From NCBI RefSeq assembly GCF_001544555.2, contig NZ_FCOK02000003.1:213298-277297 (forward strand): a stretch of DNA of 64,000 nucleotides, in the 5' to 3' direction. Numbering within the stretch: position 1 is the stretch's first letter; every line of letters starts with the position of its first letter. The notes under the pieces are model-generated. The model did no database searches. It saw only the letters and a program-made list of their open reading frames with translations, and was not told where the DNA came from. The position numbers were made by a program, and so were the translations under genes. The stretch comes from Caballeronia udeis (GTDB lineage Bacteria; Pseudomonadota; Gammaproteobacteria; Burkholderiales; Burkholderiaceae). Positions 38,406 through 48,173 of the stretch are shown piece by piece.

Positions 38406-41042
38406 ATGTCCAAAGCCCTGATCATCGCTGAAAAGCCTTCTGTCGCGAACGACATCGCGCGCGCTTTGGGCGGCTTCACCAAGCATGACGAATATTACGA
38501 AAGCGAAGACTACGTGCTGTCGTCGGCTGTCGGCCACTTGCTCGAAATTGCCGCGCCGGAAGAGTACGAGGTCAAGCGCGGCAAGTGGAGCTTCGCCAAC
38601 CTGCCCGTCATTCCGCCCCATTTCGACCTGAATCCGATCGCCAAAACCGAATCGCGGCTGAAGGTGCTGAGCAAACTGCTCAAGCGCAAGGACGTCGATC
38701 GCCTGATCAACGCTTGTGACGCGGGGCGCGAAGGCGAGCTGATTTTTCGCCTGATCGCGCAACACGCCAAAGCCAAGCAGCCGGTGCAGCGCCTCTGGCT
38801 CCAGTCGATGACCGCCGGTTCCATCCGCGACGGTTTTGCGAACCTGCGCAGCGACGCCGACATGCAGCCGCTCGCGGACGCCGCCCGTTGCCGCTCCGAA
38901 GCCGACTGGCTCGTGGGCATCAACGGCACGCGCGCCATGACCGCGTTCAACAGCAAGGGCGGCGGGTTCTTCCTGACGACGGTTGGCCGCGTTCAGACGC
39001 CAACGTTGTCTATCGTCGTGGAACGCGAGGAAAAGATCCGTCGTTTCGTGCCGCGCGATTATTGGGAAGTGCGTGCTGAATTTATCGCTGCGAAGGGCAT
39101 GTACGAAGGTCGCTGGTTCGACCCGAAATTCAAGCGCGTCGAGGGCGATCCGGAGCAGCGCGACTCGCGCCTCTGGAGCTTGCCCGCTGCGGAAACCATT
39201 GTCGCGGCTTGCCGTGGCAAGACCGGCACGGTCACGGAAGAAGCGAAGCCGACCACGCAGATGTCGCCGTTGCTGTTCGACCTGACCAGCTTGCAGCGCG
39301 AGGCCAATGGCCGCTTTGGGTTTTCGGCCAAAAACACGCTCGGCCTGGCTCAGGCGTTGTATGAAAAGCACAAGGTGCTGACGTACCCGCGAACTGACGC
39401 CCGCGCGCTGCCGGAAGATTACATTCCGACGGTGAAAGACACGCTCGCGATGCTCAAGGAGAGCAACAACTACTTGCCGCACGCGAAGCAGGCGTTGGAC
39501 AAGGGCTGGGTGAAACCGAACAAACGCATCTTCGACAACTCGAAGATCAGCGATCACTTCGCCATCATCCCGACCCTGCAGGCGCCGAAAGCGCTGTCCG
39601 AGCCGGAGCAGAAGCTGTACGACCTGGTCGTGAAGCGCTTCCTCGCGGTATTTTTCCCGGCGGCCGAATACCTGGTCACCACGCGGATCACCGAAGTCGC
39701 CGGCCATCATTTCAAGACCGAAGGCAAGGTGCTCGTCGAGCCGGGCTGGCTGCAGGTCTACGGCAAGGAAGTGGGCGGCGAAGAAGCCAATCTCGTGCAG
39801 GTCCAGAAGGACGAGAAGGTCGACGTCGAGAAGGTCGCCGCAGTGGGTCTCGTGACGAAACCGCCGGCGCGCTACAACGAAGCGTCGTTGCTCTCGGCCA
39901 TGGAAGGCGCGGGCAAGCTCATTGAAGATGAGGAATTGCGCGAAGCAATGGCCGCAAAGGGCTTGGGCACGCCGGCTACGCGTGCAGCGGTCATCGAAGG
40001 GCTGCTGGGCGAAAAGTACATGGTGCGCGAAGGCCGCGAGCTGATTCCTACGGCAAAGGCGTTCCAGTTGATGACCTTGCTGCGCGGTCTGGGCGTAGAG
40101 GAACTGACGGCCCCGGAATTGACCGGCGAGTGGGAGCACAAGCTGTCGCAGATGGAACGCGGCAAGCTCCCGCGCGACGAGTTCATGCAGGAAATCGCGC
40201 GCATGACACAGACCATCGTGAAGCGCGCGAAGGAATACGACTCCGACACCATCCCCGGCGATTATTCGACGCTCGAAACACCGTGTCCGAATTGCGGCAG
40301 CCAGATTAAAGAGAACTATCGGCGATTCGCTTGTACGAAGTGCGAATTCTCGATGTCGAAGATTCCCGGCGGACGGCAGTTCGAGATTCCGGAAGTCGAG
40401 CAGTTGATCAAGGATAAAACCATCGGGCCGCTGTCGGGTTTCCGTAGCAAGATGGGCCGGCCGTTTTCCGCCATCCTGAAGCTGTCCTTCGACGACGAAA
40501 TCAAGAACTGGAAACTCGAGTTCGACTTCGGTCAGGATTCAGGCGGCGAAGACGGCGAACCGGTGGATTTCTCGGAGCAGACGCCGGTTGGCGCGTGTCC
40601 GAAGTGCCAGTCGCGCGTGTACGAGCACGGCATGAGTTATGTGTGCGAAAACTCGGTGGCGAATCCGAAGACCTGCGATTTCCGTTCGGGCAAGGTGATC
40701 CTGCAGCAGGAAATGTCGCGCGAGCAAATGACGAAACTGCTCGAAGAAGGACGCACGGACTTGCTGACGGGCTTCAAGTCGTCGCGCACGGGCCGTAACT
40801 TCAAGGCGTTTCTCGTGAAGCAGCCGGACGGCAAGATCGGCTTCGAATTCGAGAAGAAGGAACCGAAGCCGGGTGCCAAGCCGGCCGTCAAGCGCGGTGC
40901 TGCGGCAGCTGCTGAAACAGAAGACGAAGGCGACGGCGACGTCGCCGTGGCGGCCAAGAAAACGACCGTCAAGCCTGCGGCGAAGAAAGCGCCTGCGAAG
41001 AAGGTGGCGGCCAAGAAGGCACCGGCTCGCAAGGCGGGTTAA
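38406..41042 (+). CDS. topB: DNA topoisomerase III
   Basis: Type IA topoisomerase of 878 residues that resolves single-strand interlinks. The Toprim domain opens with ALIIAEKPSVANDIARALGG and has DAGREGELIFRLI; the catalytic Tyr lies in VLTYPRTDARALPEDY (about residue 328). Two Cys-rich zinc-ribbon segments follow (about 625-645, CPNCGSQIKEN; about 730-750, CPKCQSRVYEHG). The last 40 residues form a Lys/Ala-rich histone H1-like tail (KKTTVKPAAKKAPAKK). It closes with a strong terminator. Confidence 0.96.
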   Translation: MSKALIIAEKPSVANDIARALGGFTKHDEYYESEDYVLSSAVGHLLEIAAPEEYEVKRGKWSFANLPVIPPHFDLNPIAKTESRLKVLSKLLKRKDVDRLINACDAGREGELIFRLIAQHAKAKQPVQRLWLQSMTAGSIRDGFANLRSDADMQPLADAARCRSEADWLVGINGTRAMTAFNSKGGGFFLTTVGRVQTPTLSIVVEREEKIRRFVPRDYWEVRAEFIAAKGMYEGRWFDPKFKRVEGDPEQRDSRLWSLPAAETIVAACRGKTGTVTEEAKPTTQMSPLLFDLTSLQREANGRFGFSAKNTLGLAQALYEKHKVLTYPRTDARALPEDYIPTVKDTLAMLKESNNYLPHAKQALDKGWVKPNKRIFDNSKISDHFAIIPTLQAPKALSEPEQKLYDLVVKRFLAVFFPAAEYLVTTRITEVAGHHFKTEGKVLVEPGWLQVYGKEVGGEEANLVQVQKDEKVDVEKVAAVGLVTKPPARYNEASLLSAMEGAGKLIEDEELREAMAAKGLGTPATRAAVIEGLLGEKYMVREGRELIPTAKAFQLMTLLRGLGVEELTAPELTGEWEHKLSQMERGKLPRDEFMQEIARMTQTIVKRAKEYDSDTIPGDYSTLETPCPNCGSQIKENYRRFACTKCEFSMSKIPGGRQFEIPEVEQLIKDKTIGPLSGFRSKMGRPFSAILKLSFDDEIKNWKLEFDFGQDSGGEDGEPVDFSEQTPVGACPKCQSRVYEHGMSYVCENSVANPKTCDFRSGKVILQQEMSREQMTKLLEEGRTDLLTGFKSSRTGRNFKAFLVKQPDGKIGFEFEKKEPKPGAKPAVKRGAAAAAETEDEGDGDVAVAAKKTTVKPAAKKAPAKKVAAKKAPARKAG

Positions 41043-41090
41043 TTTTCAGGTATTCAGGTTTTGAGGGCCGTAGGTTAGGCCCCGCATTAA

Positions 41091-41124
41091 AAAAGCCCGC
41101 GAATCATCCGCGGGCTTTTTTTCG
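41091..41124 (+). terminator. terminator of topB
   Basis: AAAAGCCCGCG (41091-41101) pairs with CGCGGGCTTTT (41109-41119), continued by a T-run. It also faces the converging LysR gene and can work on both strands. Confidence 0.9.
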
Positions 41125-41180
41125 TTCATCGTGCTGGACAACGCTTGACCGCCCAATGAGCCCCACCAAGGCGGCCCCCA

Positions 41181-42293
41181 TCAGAACGGCGAGGGCATGG
41201 CCGGCGTCGCACGCGAGCGCGACTTCGCAGGCTTGCTTCCGACCTTGCTGTCATCGGCGGAAGGCGCTTCGAATCGTGCACCGCCTTCTGCTTCCGCGTA
41301 CGCCGCATGCGCAACCAGCGGCTCGGAATCGCGCTCATCGATTGCCGGCGCCCCCGGCTTGACGAACCCGTCCTTCACCCATTGCTCGCCCAACTGATGA
41401 TTCGGCGTCTGGCTGAAATGCTCCACAAGGTGATCGATGAACGTGCGCACCTTCGCCGGCAAATGGCGCCGGCTCGGATACGCGACGTTGATCTCGACCT
41501 GCGGCAGCTGATAGTCGCTCAGCAGGCGCACGAGCCTGCCGCGCGTGGTGTCGTTGCCGATCAGGTAACTCGGCAGGATCGCGATGCCCATGCCGAGCAG
41601 CGCGAACTGGCGCAGCATCTCGGTATTGTTCGCGACGATCACGTTCGTCGGCCGCACGCGCACTTCGCCTTCCGGGCCGGTGAACACGCGCTCATCGCCG
41701 AAATATTCGGACGGCAAGCTCAGCGACGGATGCTCGGCCAGGTCTTCCGGCCGCGCCGGCACGCCGTGCTTTTCGAGATACCCGGGCGTCGCGCATACGG
41801 TCAGGCACCCGGTCGTCAGGCGCCGCGTGACAATGCTTGCGCTGCGCATCTGGCGCGCGATCACAATGCCCACGTCGAAGCCCTCTTCCACCAGATCGAC
41901 TTGCCGGTCGACCAGCGTGACGTCCGGCACGACTTTCGGATAGCGTTGCGCGTAGGTCTGCAGCACGGGCGCGAGGTTGTGCAGGCCGAACACGACGGGT
42001 GCGACAATTCGTAGCGATCCAACCGGCTCGTGGTTACGTGCAACCACCATTTGTTCGACGTCCTCAAGCTCGTCGAGGATCTGGCGAGCGCGTTCCAGGT
42101 ACACCTGGCCGGACTCGGTTAGCGACAGGCTGCGCGTAGTGCGGTTGAGCAAGCGGGTGCCCAGACGCCCCTCCAGGTCAGCAATATGACGTGTTGCCAC
42201 TGCATTCGAGATATCCATTGCGCCGGCTGCGCGGGCAAAACTGCCGAGATCCGCCACTCGGACGAATACTTTCATCGACTGCAAATGATCCAT
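41181..42293 (-). CDS. LysR-family transcriptional regulator
   Basis: Protein of 370 residues with an N-terminal winged helix-turn-helix (about 1-60, MKVFVRVADLGSFARAAGAM, RHIADLEGRLGTRLLNRTTR) and a periplasmic-binding-fold effector domain (about 90-295). The C-terminal 70 residues after about 300 are polar, low-complexity and longer than in usual LysR proteins of about 300 residues. Target genes are unknown; it is not divergent from an obvious target, as pckG lies upstream in the same direction. Confidence 0.9.
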   Translation of the reverse strand: MDHLQSMKVFVRVADLGSFARAAGAMDISNAVATRHIADLEGRLGTRLLNRTTRSLSLTESGQVYLERARQILDELEDVEQMVVARNHEPVGSLRIVAPVVFGLHNLAPVLQTYAQRYPKVVPDVTLVDRQVDLVEEGFDVGIVIARQMRSASIVTRRLTTGCLTVCATPGYLEKHGVPARPEDLAEHPSLSLPSEYFGDERVFTGPEGEVRVRPTNVIVANNTEMLRQFALLGMGIAILPSYLIGNDTTRGRLVRLLSDYQLPQVEINVAYPSRRHLPAKVRTFIDHLVEHFSQTPNHQLGEQWVKDGFVKPGAPAIDERDSEPLVAHAAYAEAEGGARFEAPSADDSKVGSKPAKSRSRATPAMPSPF

Positions 42294-42545
42294 GAGACAA
42301 CTCCTGCTGCTAGACGGCCTCTTTTAAATTCCAGAAGCAATTCGGAATTATCCTAGGACTCCGTCTTTCGTGCAGAAGTTGCCGAAAATGTGACTTTTTA
42401 CGACAAAAAATTTCGGGTTTAACATTCAGTAAGGTAAAACACAGTGCATTGTTGCTAAATTCGGAACGATGTAGCTCTAAAGTAAGAGCCGATATAATTC
42501 TGAAAAACTGGCTGAAGCAATTTTGGCGCAGTACTGCGGGAAATG

Positions 42546-42573
42546 CATAAGAGCCGCTAATGCGGCCCTTATT
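42546..42573 (-). terminator. possible terminator after pckG
   Basis: ATAAGAGCCGC pairs with GCGGCCCTTAT (one A-C mismatch) around TAAT, about 60 bp past the pckG stop on the minus strand. There is no long T-run. The rest of the roughly 330-bp LysR-pckG gap is AT-rich with no gene seen. Confidence 0.4.
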
Positions 42574-42629
42574 TCATCGATTATGTCGACTTCCGTCACT
42601 AATCGCGCTAATCGTGCTGTAACAGAAAG

Positions 42630-44483
42630 TCAGGCTGAAAGTCTTTTTTCGATCCCGGCTTTCGTCTCTGAAAGCTCGTCGGGTAGTCCCTGGGCGAGTT
42701 TCGTGAACAACTCATCGTGCAATTCGAGTTCAGCGCGCCATGCCGAGTCCTGCACAGAGACCACGCGTTCGAACTGTTCCCGGGTGAAGTCGAGTGCACC
42801 CCAGTCTATGTCCTCAAAGCGCGGCGACAACCCGAACGCATGTTCCTCACCCTTCGCGGTGCCTTCAATACGGCCGATCATCCAGCTCAGCACGCGCATG
42901 TTGTCGCCGAAACCGGGCCACACGAACTTGCCGTCGTCGCCCTTGCGGAACCAGTTCACGCAGAAGAATTTCGGCAGCCTGGCGTCGAGTTTCTCCAGCC
43001 GCTCGCCCACTTTCAGCCAGTGCCCGAAATAGTCGCTCATGTTGTAGCCGCAGAACGGCAGCATGGCGAACGGATCGCGCCTGACCACGCCTTGCTGGCC
43101 GGCCGCGGCGGCGGTGGTTTCGGAGCCCATCGTGGCGGCCATGTAGACGCCCTCATTCCAGTTGCGCGCCTCGGTCACGAGCGGCACGGTGTCGGAACGA
43201 CGGCCGCCGAAAATAAATGCATCGATCGCTACGCCCGCCGGATTTTCCCAGTCGGCATCAATAGATGGGCATTGCGCGGCCGGTGCCGTGAAGCGCGCGT
43301 TCGGATGCGCCGCCTTCTTGCCCGACTCGGGTGCCCAGTCGTTACCCTGCCAGTCGATCAGATGCGCCGGCGGTGTGTCTGTCATGCCTTCCCACCAGAC
43401 ATCGCCGTCGTCGGTAAGGGCCACGTTCGTGAAAATCACGTTCTCCTTGAGCGTCGCCATGGCATTGAAGTTGGTCTTTTCGCTCGTGCCCGGCGCCACG
43501 CCGAAATAGCCCGCTTCGGGGTTGATCGCGTACAAGCGGCCGTCGCGGCCCGGCTTGATCCAGGCGATGTCATCGCCGATGGTGGAGACCGTCCAGCCCG
43601 CCATGTCCTGCGGCGGGATCAGCATCGCGAAGTTGGTCTTGCCGCACGCCGATGGAAACGCGGCCGCGACGTGATACTTGCGCCCTTCCGGCGACGTCAC
43701 ACCGAGAATCAGCATGTGTTCGGCGAGCCAGCCTTCGTCGCGTCCCATTGTCGATGCAATCCGCAGCGCAAAACATTTCTTGCCGAGGAGCGCGTTGCCG
43801 CCGTAACCCGAACCGAAACTCCAGATCTCGCGGCTTTCCGGAAAATGGACGATGTATTTCGTGTCATTGCACGGCCACGGCACGTCCTTCTGCCCTGCCT
43901 GCAACGGAGCGCCAACCGAATGCACGCAGGGAACAAACTGACCGTCGGCGCCCAGCACGTCATACACCGCGCGGCCCATGCGCGTCATGATGCGCATGTT
44001 GGTGACCACGTACGGGCTGTCGGTCAGTTCCACGCCAATGTGCGCGATCGGCGAGCCTAGCGGGCCCATCGAAAAGGGGACAACGAACATCGTCCGGCCG
44101 GTCATGCAGCCGTCGAAGAGACCGTCCAGCGTAAGACGCATTTCCGCAGGGTCGATCCAGTTGTTCGTCGGACCGGCCTGGCTTGCGCGCGCCGAGCAAA
44201 TGAACGTCCGATCTTCCACCCGCGCGACGTCGGACGGGTCCGAGCAGGCGAGATAGGAATTAGGCCGTTTGGCCGGATTGAGGCGTTTGAGCGTGCCGGC
44301 ATCGACCATTTGCTGGGACAGGCGGTCGTATTCCTCCTCCGACCCGTCGCACCATTCAATCCGGTCCGGCTTCGTCAGCGCGGCGACCCGCTGCACCCAG
44401 TCGATGAGTTTTTGGTTCTTCACATACGACGGTGCGTCGCGGTCGGCGACTACGTTTTGATCTACTACTGCGGGCTGGTTCAT
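42630..44483 (-). CDS. pckG: phosphoenolpyruvate carboxykinase (GTP)
   Basis: Interconverts oxaloacetate and phosphoenolpyruvate, the entry to gluconeogenesis. From ATG 44483 ([10 protein letters not shown]) it has 617 residues, the normal length. Motifs include [33 protein letters not shown] (the P-loop with the mobile Cys of GTP-type PEPCK), [12 protein letters not shown] and [13 protein letters not shown]. An upstream in-frame Met extends the protein by 13 residues without family support. Confidence 0.97.
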   Translation of the reverse strand: MNQPAVVDQNVVADRDAPSYVKNQKLIDWVQRVAALTKPDRIEWCDGSEEEYDRLSQQMVDAGTLKRLNPAKRPNSYLACSDPSDVARVEDRTFICSARASQAGPTNNWIDPAEMRLTLDGLFDGCMTGRTMFVVPFSMGPLGSPIAHIGVELTDSPYVVTNMRIMTRMGRAVYDVLGADGQFVPCVHSVGAPLQAGQKDVPWPCNDTKYIVHFPESREIWSFGSGYGGNALLGKKCFALRIASTMGRDEGWLAEHMLILGVTSPEGRKYHVAAAFPSACGKTNFAMLIPPQDMAGWTVSTIGDDIAWIKPGRDGRLYAINPEAGYFGVAPGTSEKTNFNAMATLKENVIFTNVALTDDGDVWWEGMTDTPPAHLIDWQGNDWAPESGKKAAHPNARFTAPAAQCPSIDADWENPAGVAIDAFIFGGRRSDTVPLVTEARNWNEGVYMAATMGSETTAAAAGQQGVVRRDPFAMLPFCGYNMSDYFGHWLKVGERLEKLDARLPKFFCVNWFRKGDDGKFVWPGFGDNMRVLSWMIGRIEGTAKGEEHAFGLSPRFEDIDWGALDFTREQFERVVSVQDSAWRAELELHDELFTKLAQGLPDELSETKAGIEKRLSA

Positions 44484-44953
44484 CGAGCACACTCCGTTCT
44501 TAGATGAGAAAACGGTTTGCAACCCGCCGGCGCTGCTCGCGAGAGGCGCATTTCAGGTCGCCGGTTTTGCCTGCACGGCGGAACTCACGTGGCAGACGGC
44601 GACACAAAAACAAGGCATGCGTCGGGGAGTTGACTAGTCTGGTGGCGACTGCCGTCTGAATCGCGGCTTGCGTCGGCACGGAACATACTGTTAAAAAGGG
44701 ATAAGAATTGTCTCCATCGTTGCCGGTTTTCCGGCGCTAGTGACGCGTGAATGGCTAAACTGCCCTATTCCGCATTCGAATTCTTTCAGATACCCATTCG
44801 GCGACCGGTAAATTCGCCGTGCTACACCAGCAGCTTAACGCGACGCGATGCCCGTATTCCGGCGAATTTCTACGTAATTACCCGATAAATCCGTAATTAC
44901 CCGAACTTACCGCGTCGATTCCTGTCCATCCTCGAATTTCTGCAGCACGTTTG
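44484..44953. other. 470-bp intergenic region between divergent pckG and the hydroxyacid dehydrogenase gene
   Basis: No gene is supported. The part from 44690 on is more AT-rich than the surroundings and should contain both divergent promoters; I could not assign a specific operator. Confidence 0.6.
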
Positions 44954-44974
44954 ATGCCTATCAAAAGCCAATCC

Positions 44975-45994
44975 ATGCCAATCAAAATTGCCATCCTGGA
45001 CGACTACCAAGACGCCGTTCGCAAGCTAGATTGTTTCAGTCTGCTCGCCGATCATGAGGTGAAAGTATTCAATAACACGGTGCGCGGACTCGGACAGTTG
45101 GCTAGCAGACTTTCGGAAGTAGAAGCGCTTGTGCTGATCCGCGAGCGCACCCGGATCAGCTCGCAACTGCTCGACAAACTGCCGCGGCTGCGCATGATCA
45201 GCCAGACCGGCAAAGCGGGCGGCCACATTGAACTCGATGCGTGTACCGAGCGCGGAATCGCAGTGCTCGAAGGCACCGGTTCGCCGATTGCGCCGGCCGA
45301 GCTGACCTGGGCGCTGATCATGGCCGCACAGCGCCGGATACCGCAGTACGTGGCGAACCTGAAGCAGGGGGCGTGGCAGCAGTCCGGCCTCAAGACTTCC
45401 GCATTGCCGCCGAATTTCGGCCTGGGCCAGGTGCTTCGGGGCCAGACGCTGGGGATTTGGGGATACGGAAAAATTGGCCAGTTGCTTGCCGGTTACGGCA
45501 AGGCATTTGGCATGAAAGTGATGGTCTGGGGCCGGGAGCATTCGCAGGCCGCCGCGCGTGCGGACGGCGTGGATGTGGCCGCGAGCCGCGAAGCATTGTT
45601 CGAACAGAGCGATGTGCTCTCGTTGCATCTGCGGCTGAACGACGAAACGCGCGGCATTGTCACGGCCGCCGACTTGATGCGCATGAAGCCCACCGCGCTG
45701 TTTGTGAATACCAGCCGCGCCGAACTGCTCGAAGAAAATGCGCTGCTCAACGCGCTGCATCACAACCGGCCGGGGATGGTTGCCATCGACGTGTTCGAAA
45801 GCGAGCCGATCCTGCAGGGTTATAGCCTGCTGCGCATGGAAAACGTCATTTGCACGCCGCATATCGGGTACGTGGAGCGCGAAAGCTACGAGCTCTATTT
45901 CACGGCGGCGTTCAAGAACGTCCTCGCCTTCGATGCCGGCGACACCTCGAGCGTCGCGAATCCGGAAGCGCTCGTGGGCGGACGCCGGCGATAG
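44975..45994 (+). CDS. D-2-hydroxyacid dehydrogenase family protein
   Basis: NAD-dependent dehydrogenase of 339 residues. NAD-binding motif GIWGYGKIGQLLAGYGKAFGM in two blocks (GYGKIG, then the acidic-position region VMVWGRE), catalytic Arg in FVNTSRAELLEE, Glu in DVFESEPIL and His in VICTPHIGYVERES. Closest to SerA/D-3-phosphoglycerate-dehydrogenase-like proteins, but the substrate is unknown. Two nearly identical starts exist: MPIKSQS and, seven codons later, MPIKIAILDD; the second is the family start. Confidence 0.88.
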   Translation: MPIKIAILDDYQDAVRKLDCFSLLADHEVKVFNNTVRGLGQLASRLSEVEALVLIRERTRISSQLLDKLPRLRMISQTGKAGGHIELDACTERGIAVLEGTGSPIAPAELTWALIMAAQRRIPQYVANLKQGAWQQSGLKTSALPPNFGLGQVLRGQTLGIWGYGKIGQLLAGYGKAFGMKVMVWGREHSQAAARADGVDVAASREALFEQSDVLSLHLRLNDETRGIVTAADLMRMKPTALFVNTSRAELLEENALLNALHHNRPGMVAIDVFESEPILQGYSLLRMENVICTPHIGYVERESYELYFTAAFKNVLAFDAGDTSSVANPEALVGGRRR

Positions 45995-46471
45995 TTAAAG
46001 CGTGGAAATGTCCGTGGACGGTTCGCATCGGACGGGGAAATTGACCGAGTTCGCGATAAAGCAGAACTTATGCGCTTCCTCGTGCAAACGGTCCGCCAGC
46101 TTCACGTCGCCACCTGCGCCAATAGTCACTTGCGGGCGCAGGAGGACGTCGGTGAAGCGACCGCTTCCTTGCGCCGTTTCCTCCATCGTGCCAACGGGGT
46201 CATCCACGTAACCCGTCACCACGATGCCGTTCACGGCGCAAAGGTGCAGGTACCAGAGCATGTGACACGACGAAAGCGACGCGACGAACAGCTCTTCCGG
46301 GTTGTGGCGCGTGGCGTCGCCGCGAAACGCCGGATCGCTCGATGCCTCGATGGCCGGCTTGTTCGCCGCACGAACCAGGTGGTCGCGGGAGTACGCGTCG
46401 TAGCGCGAGGTGCCGGAGCCTTGGTCGCCCGTCCAGACAACTTGCAGCGTGTATTTGTGGTGTTTGGCCAT
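45995..46471 (-). CDS. OsmC-family peroxide-detoxifying protein
   Basis: OsmC/Ohr-fold protein of 158 residues. The two redox cysteines are visible in VASLSSCHMLWYLHLC and HKFCFIANSVNFPV. It resembles the YhfA/OsmC-like subgroup and probably reduces organic hydroperoxides. ATG 46471 has a strong ribosome-binding site (AAGGAG). It follows the patatin gene in the same direction with a 17-bp gap and converges on the dehydrogenase gene with no gap. Confidence 0.9.
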   Translation of the reverse strand: MAKHHKYTLQVVWTGDQGSGTSRYDAYSRDHLVRAANKPAIEASSDPAFRGDATRHNPEELFVASLSSCHMLWYLHLCAVNGIVVTGYVDDPVGTMEETAQGSGRFTDVLLRPQVTIGAGGDVKLADRLHEEAHKFCFIANSVNFPVRCEPSTDISTL

Positions 46472-46488
46472 GGGTTCGATACTCCTTC

Positions 46489-47364
46489 TTAGAGATGCGC
46501 GGCTGCGCCCAGCAGATCGGGCAAGCGTGTCAGGAATTGCTCGCCGTCGGCACGGCCCAGGTCGTACGCGGGCCGCATCAGCGACGGACTCGTGTAATCC
46601 CACGCCGAAATCGGCACCTTGCGCGACGGCTGTACATAAACGCGGCGCTGGTCGCGGTTCGCACCGTGCTCCACGACAAACATCTGCGGTCGCGGATACA
46701 CGCGCGTCACCATCACGAGAACCAGTCCCGGCGATGCATCCAGCGCGCCGACCGGCACATTGTCGACCATGCCGCCGTCGAGCACGGGCCGGCCGTGCCG
46801 ACGCATGACCGGCGTGAACGGCGGCGTACAAGACGACTGCAGGATCAGGTCGGCGAGGTCTTCGACCGTCGCGCACGATTGCGCTTTCACGAATTCCGGA
46901 TGGAAACCGAGGGACTGACCGAGCGTGGGATGCAGCTTCTTGCGCACGTACTTTTCGATGTTATAGGCGATCAGCCCCGCCGCCACCCCGCTGCGGGCAC
47001 CGAGCCAACGCGGCAAATGCGATAAGCCGATACGAATTTCCGGCGCGTCCTGCAGCGATGGAAATTCGGCGCCGTAGATATCGAGTAAAGCCTGGCGATA
47101 GATCCGATAGTGCGGAAACACCGATTCGCTGCGCAGCAAATTGCCCCAATACGCGTTTTTCGAATTGTCGCGCAGCACGTGCGCGTAGTAGTCCATCACC
47201 CATTCGGAATGGTTCATGTACAGCATGCACGCCGTGGCCGCGCCGGCCGAGATGCTGGTGATCACACGCGGGCGCAGCTTGAGTTCCGGCTGGACGACGT
47301 CCCAGAAACCGGCTTGCCACCAGCAGCGGTTGCCGCCGCCGGCGAATACGACTTGATCGAACAT
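46489..47364 (-). CDS. patatin-like phospholipase family protein
   Basis: Protein of 291 residues with the patatin oxyanion motif FAGGGNRCWWQAGFW, a nucleophile elbow ITSISAGAATA (Ser in S-A-G context) and the dyad Asp in VLDGGMVDNVPVGAL. Likely a lipid acyl hydrolase in the cytoplasm or at the membrane; no signal peptide is seen. It lies between a thioesterase and an OsmC gene, all minus strand and closely spaced, so probably one transcript. Confidence 0.87.
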   Translation of the reverse strand: MFDQVVFAGGGNRCWWQAGFWDVVQPELKLRPRVITSISAGAATACMLYMNHSEWVMDYYAHVLRDNSKNAYWGNLLRSESVFPHYRIYRQALLDIYGAEFPSLQDAPEIRIGLSHLPRWLGARSGVAAGLIAYNIEKYVRKKLHPTLGQSLGFHPEFVKAQSCATVEDLADLILQSSCTPPFTPVMRRHGRPVLDGGMVDNVPVGALDASPGLVLVMVTRVYPRPQMFVVEHGANRDQRRVYVQPSRKVPISAWDYTSPSLMRPAYDLGRADGEQFLTRLPDLLGAAAHL

Positions 47365-47376
47365 GTTTTGATTGAA

Positions 47377-47781
47377 TTATGTGAGGAGCATGACCGTGGT
47401 GGTCGCGTGCGCGGCGAGCGCGCCGGTTTCATCGTGGAGTTCGATTTCGCCGAAGATCAGGTTGCGGCCACGGCGCAGGATTGACGCGGTTACCAGGACA
47501 TCGCCGGTTTTTATCGGACGCAGGAAGCTTGTGGTGAGCGAGACGGTGGTCATCGGCTGGAAACCGCCCAGCGCATGCGCGATGGCGATGATCATGGCGG
47601 TATCGGCAGCGGCCATGAAAACCTGGCCGCAGATCACGCCGCCCGCGTGGCGGAGCTTGTCCGCGTGGGGCAGGCGCAGGGTGACGCTGGTATCGGTGGC
47701 GCTTTCCGGCGCGAGGCCCAGGTCGCGGATCCACGGCGCGAAGGTGGTGTCGAGCAGAGTGCGGATGGCGGATTCGTCCAT
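47377..47781 (-). CDS. PaaI-type hotdog-fold thioesterase
   Basis: Hotdog-fold protein of 134 residues from ATG 47781 (MDESAIRTLLDTTFAPW). The helix HAGGVICGQVFMAAADTAMIIAIAH and the strand TTVSLTTSFLRPIKTGD match acyl-CoA thioesterases of the PaaI group. The frame is open upstream by 55 codons without family support. First gene of a short cluster with the patatin and OsmC genes. The substrate is unknown. Confidence 0.85.
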   Translation of the reverse strand: MDESAIRTLLDTTFAPWIRDLGLAPESATDTSVTLRLPHADKLRHAGGVICGQVFMAAADTAMIIAIAHALGGFQPMTTVSLTTSFLRPIKTGDVLVTASILRRGRNLIFGEIELHDETGALAAHATTTVMLLT

Positions 47782-48006
47782 GGAGTCGGTTTCGTAATGT
47801 TGGTCTCGCGGGTGTTTTTGTGGCTGCCTTCGTGCGATTGCCGGTGCCGCAACGAGCGCGTGTTTCACGCGTCCGTCATGATAACGGCTCGTGACAATTG
47901 CCCGAAGCGAGGCTTTTTTGAGACGGACGATGAACGTCCACGCCATGTGCCGCGCGGCTCTCGGGCATCAGCGAGACGGTATTTTCAGGTTTTGCGTTGC
48001 AGACAG

Positions 48007-48036
48007 TTGCGTAATCGCGGAAAACGTCGCTATAAT
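48007..48036 (+). promoter_or_regulatory. promoter of tRNA-Lys
   Basis: TTGCGT (48007-48012) and a perfect TATAAT (48031-48036) are separated by 18 bp and lie 16 bp before the tRNA gene. The 225 bp before it hold no gene. Confidence 0.8.
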
Positions 48037-48052
48037 TCGGATTCAGTTTTTC

Positions 48053-48128
48053 GGGGCGTTAGCTCAGCTGGTAGAGCAGCGGACTCTTAATCCGTAGGTC
48101 GACAGTTCGAATCTGTCACGCCCCACCA
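48053..48128 (+). tRNA. tRNA-Lys (anticodon CTT)
   Basis: Acceptor stem GGGGCGT/ACGCCCC, D-arm GCTC/GAGC, anticodon stem GCGGA/TCCGT with loop CTCTTAA (anticodon CTT), T-arm GACAG TTCGAAT CTGTC, and encoded CCA at 48126-48128. It borders the accessory segment, and tRNA 3' ends are common integration sites. Confidence 0.98.
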
Positions 48129-48144
48129 AAGATATCAAGCACTT

Positions 48145-48173
48145 AGCCCAGTCATTGCGACTGGGCTTTTTGT
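48145..48173 (+). terminator. terminator of tRNA-Lys
   Basis: AGCCCAGTC (48145-48153) pairs perfectly with GACTGGGCT (48159-48167) around ATTGC, followed by a T-run. Confidence 0.92.

Noticed and set aside
37905..40139. Very long open frame antisense to topB
   Set aside because: It mirrors the codon bias of topB and the thioredoxin-like gene; composition (Arg/His/Gln-rich) is typical of antisense shadows.
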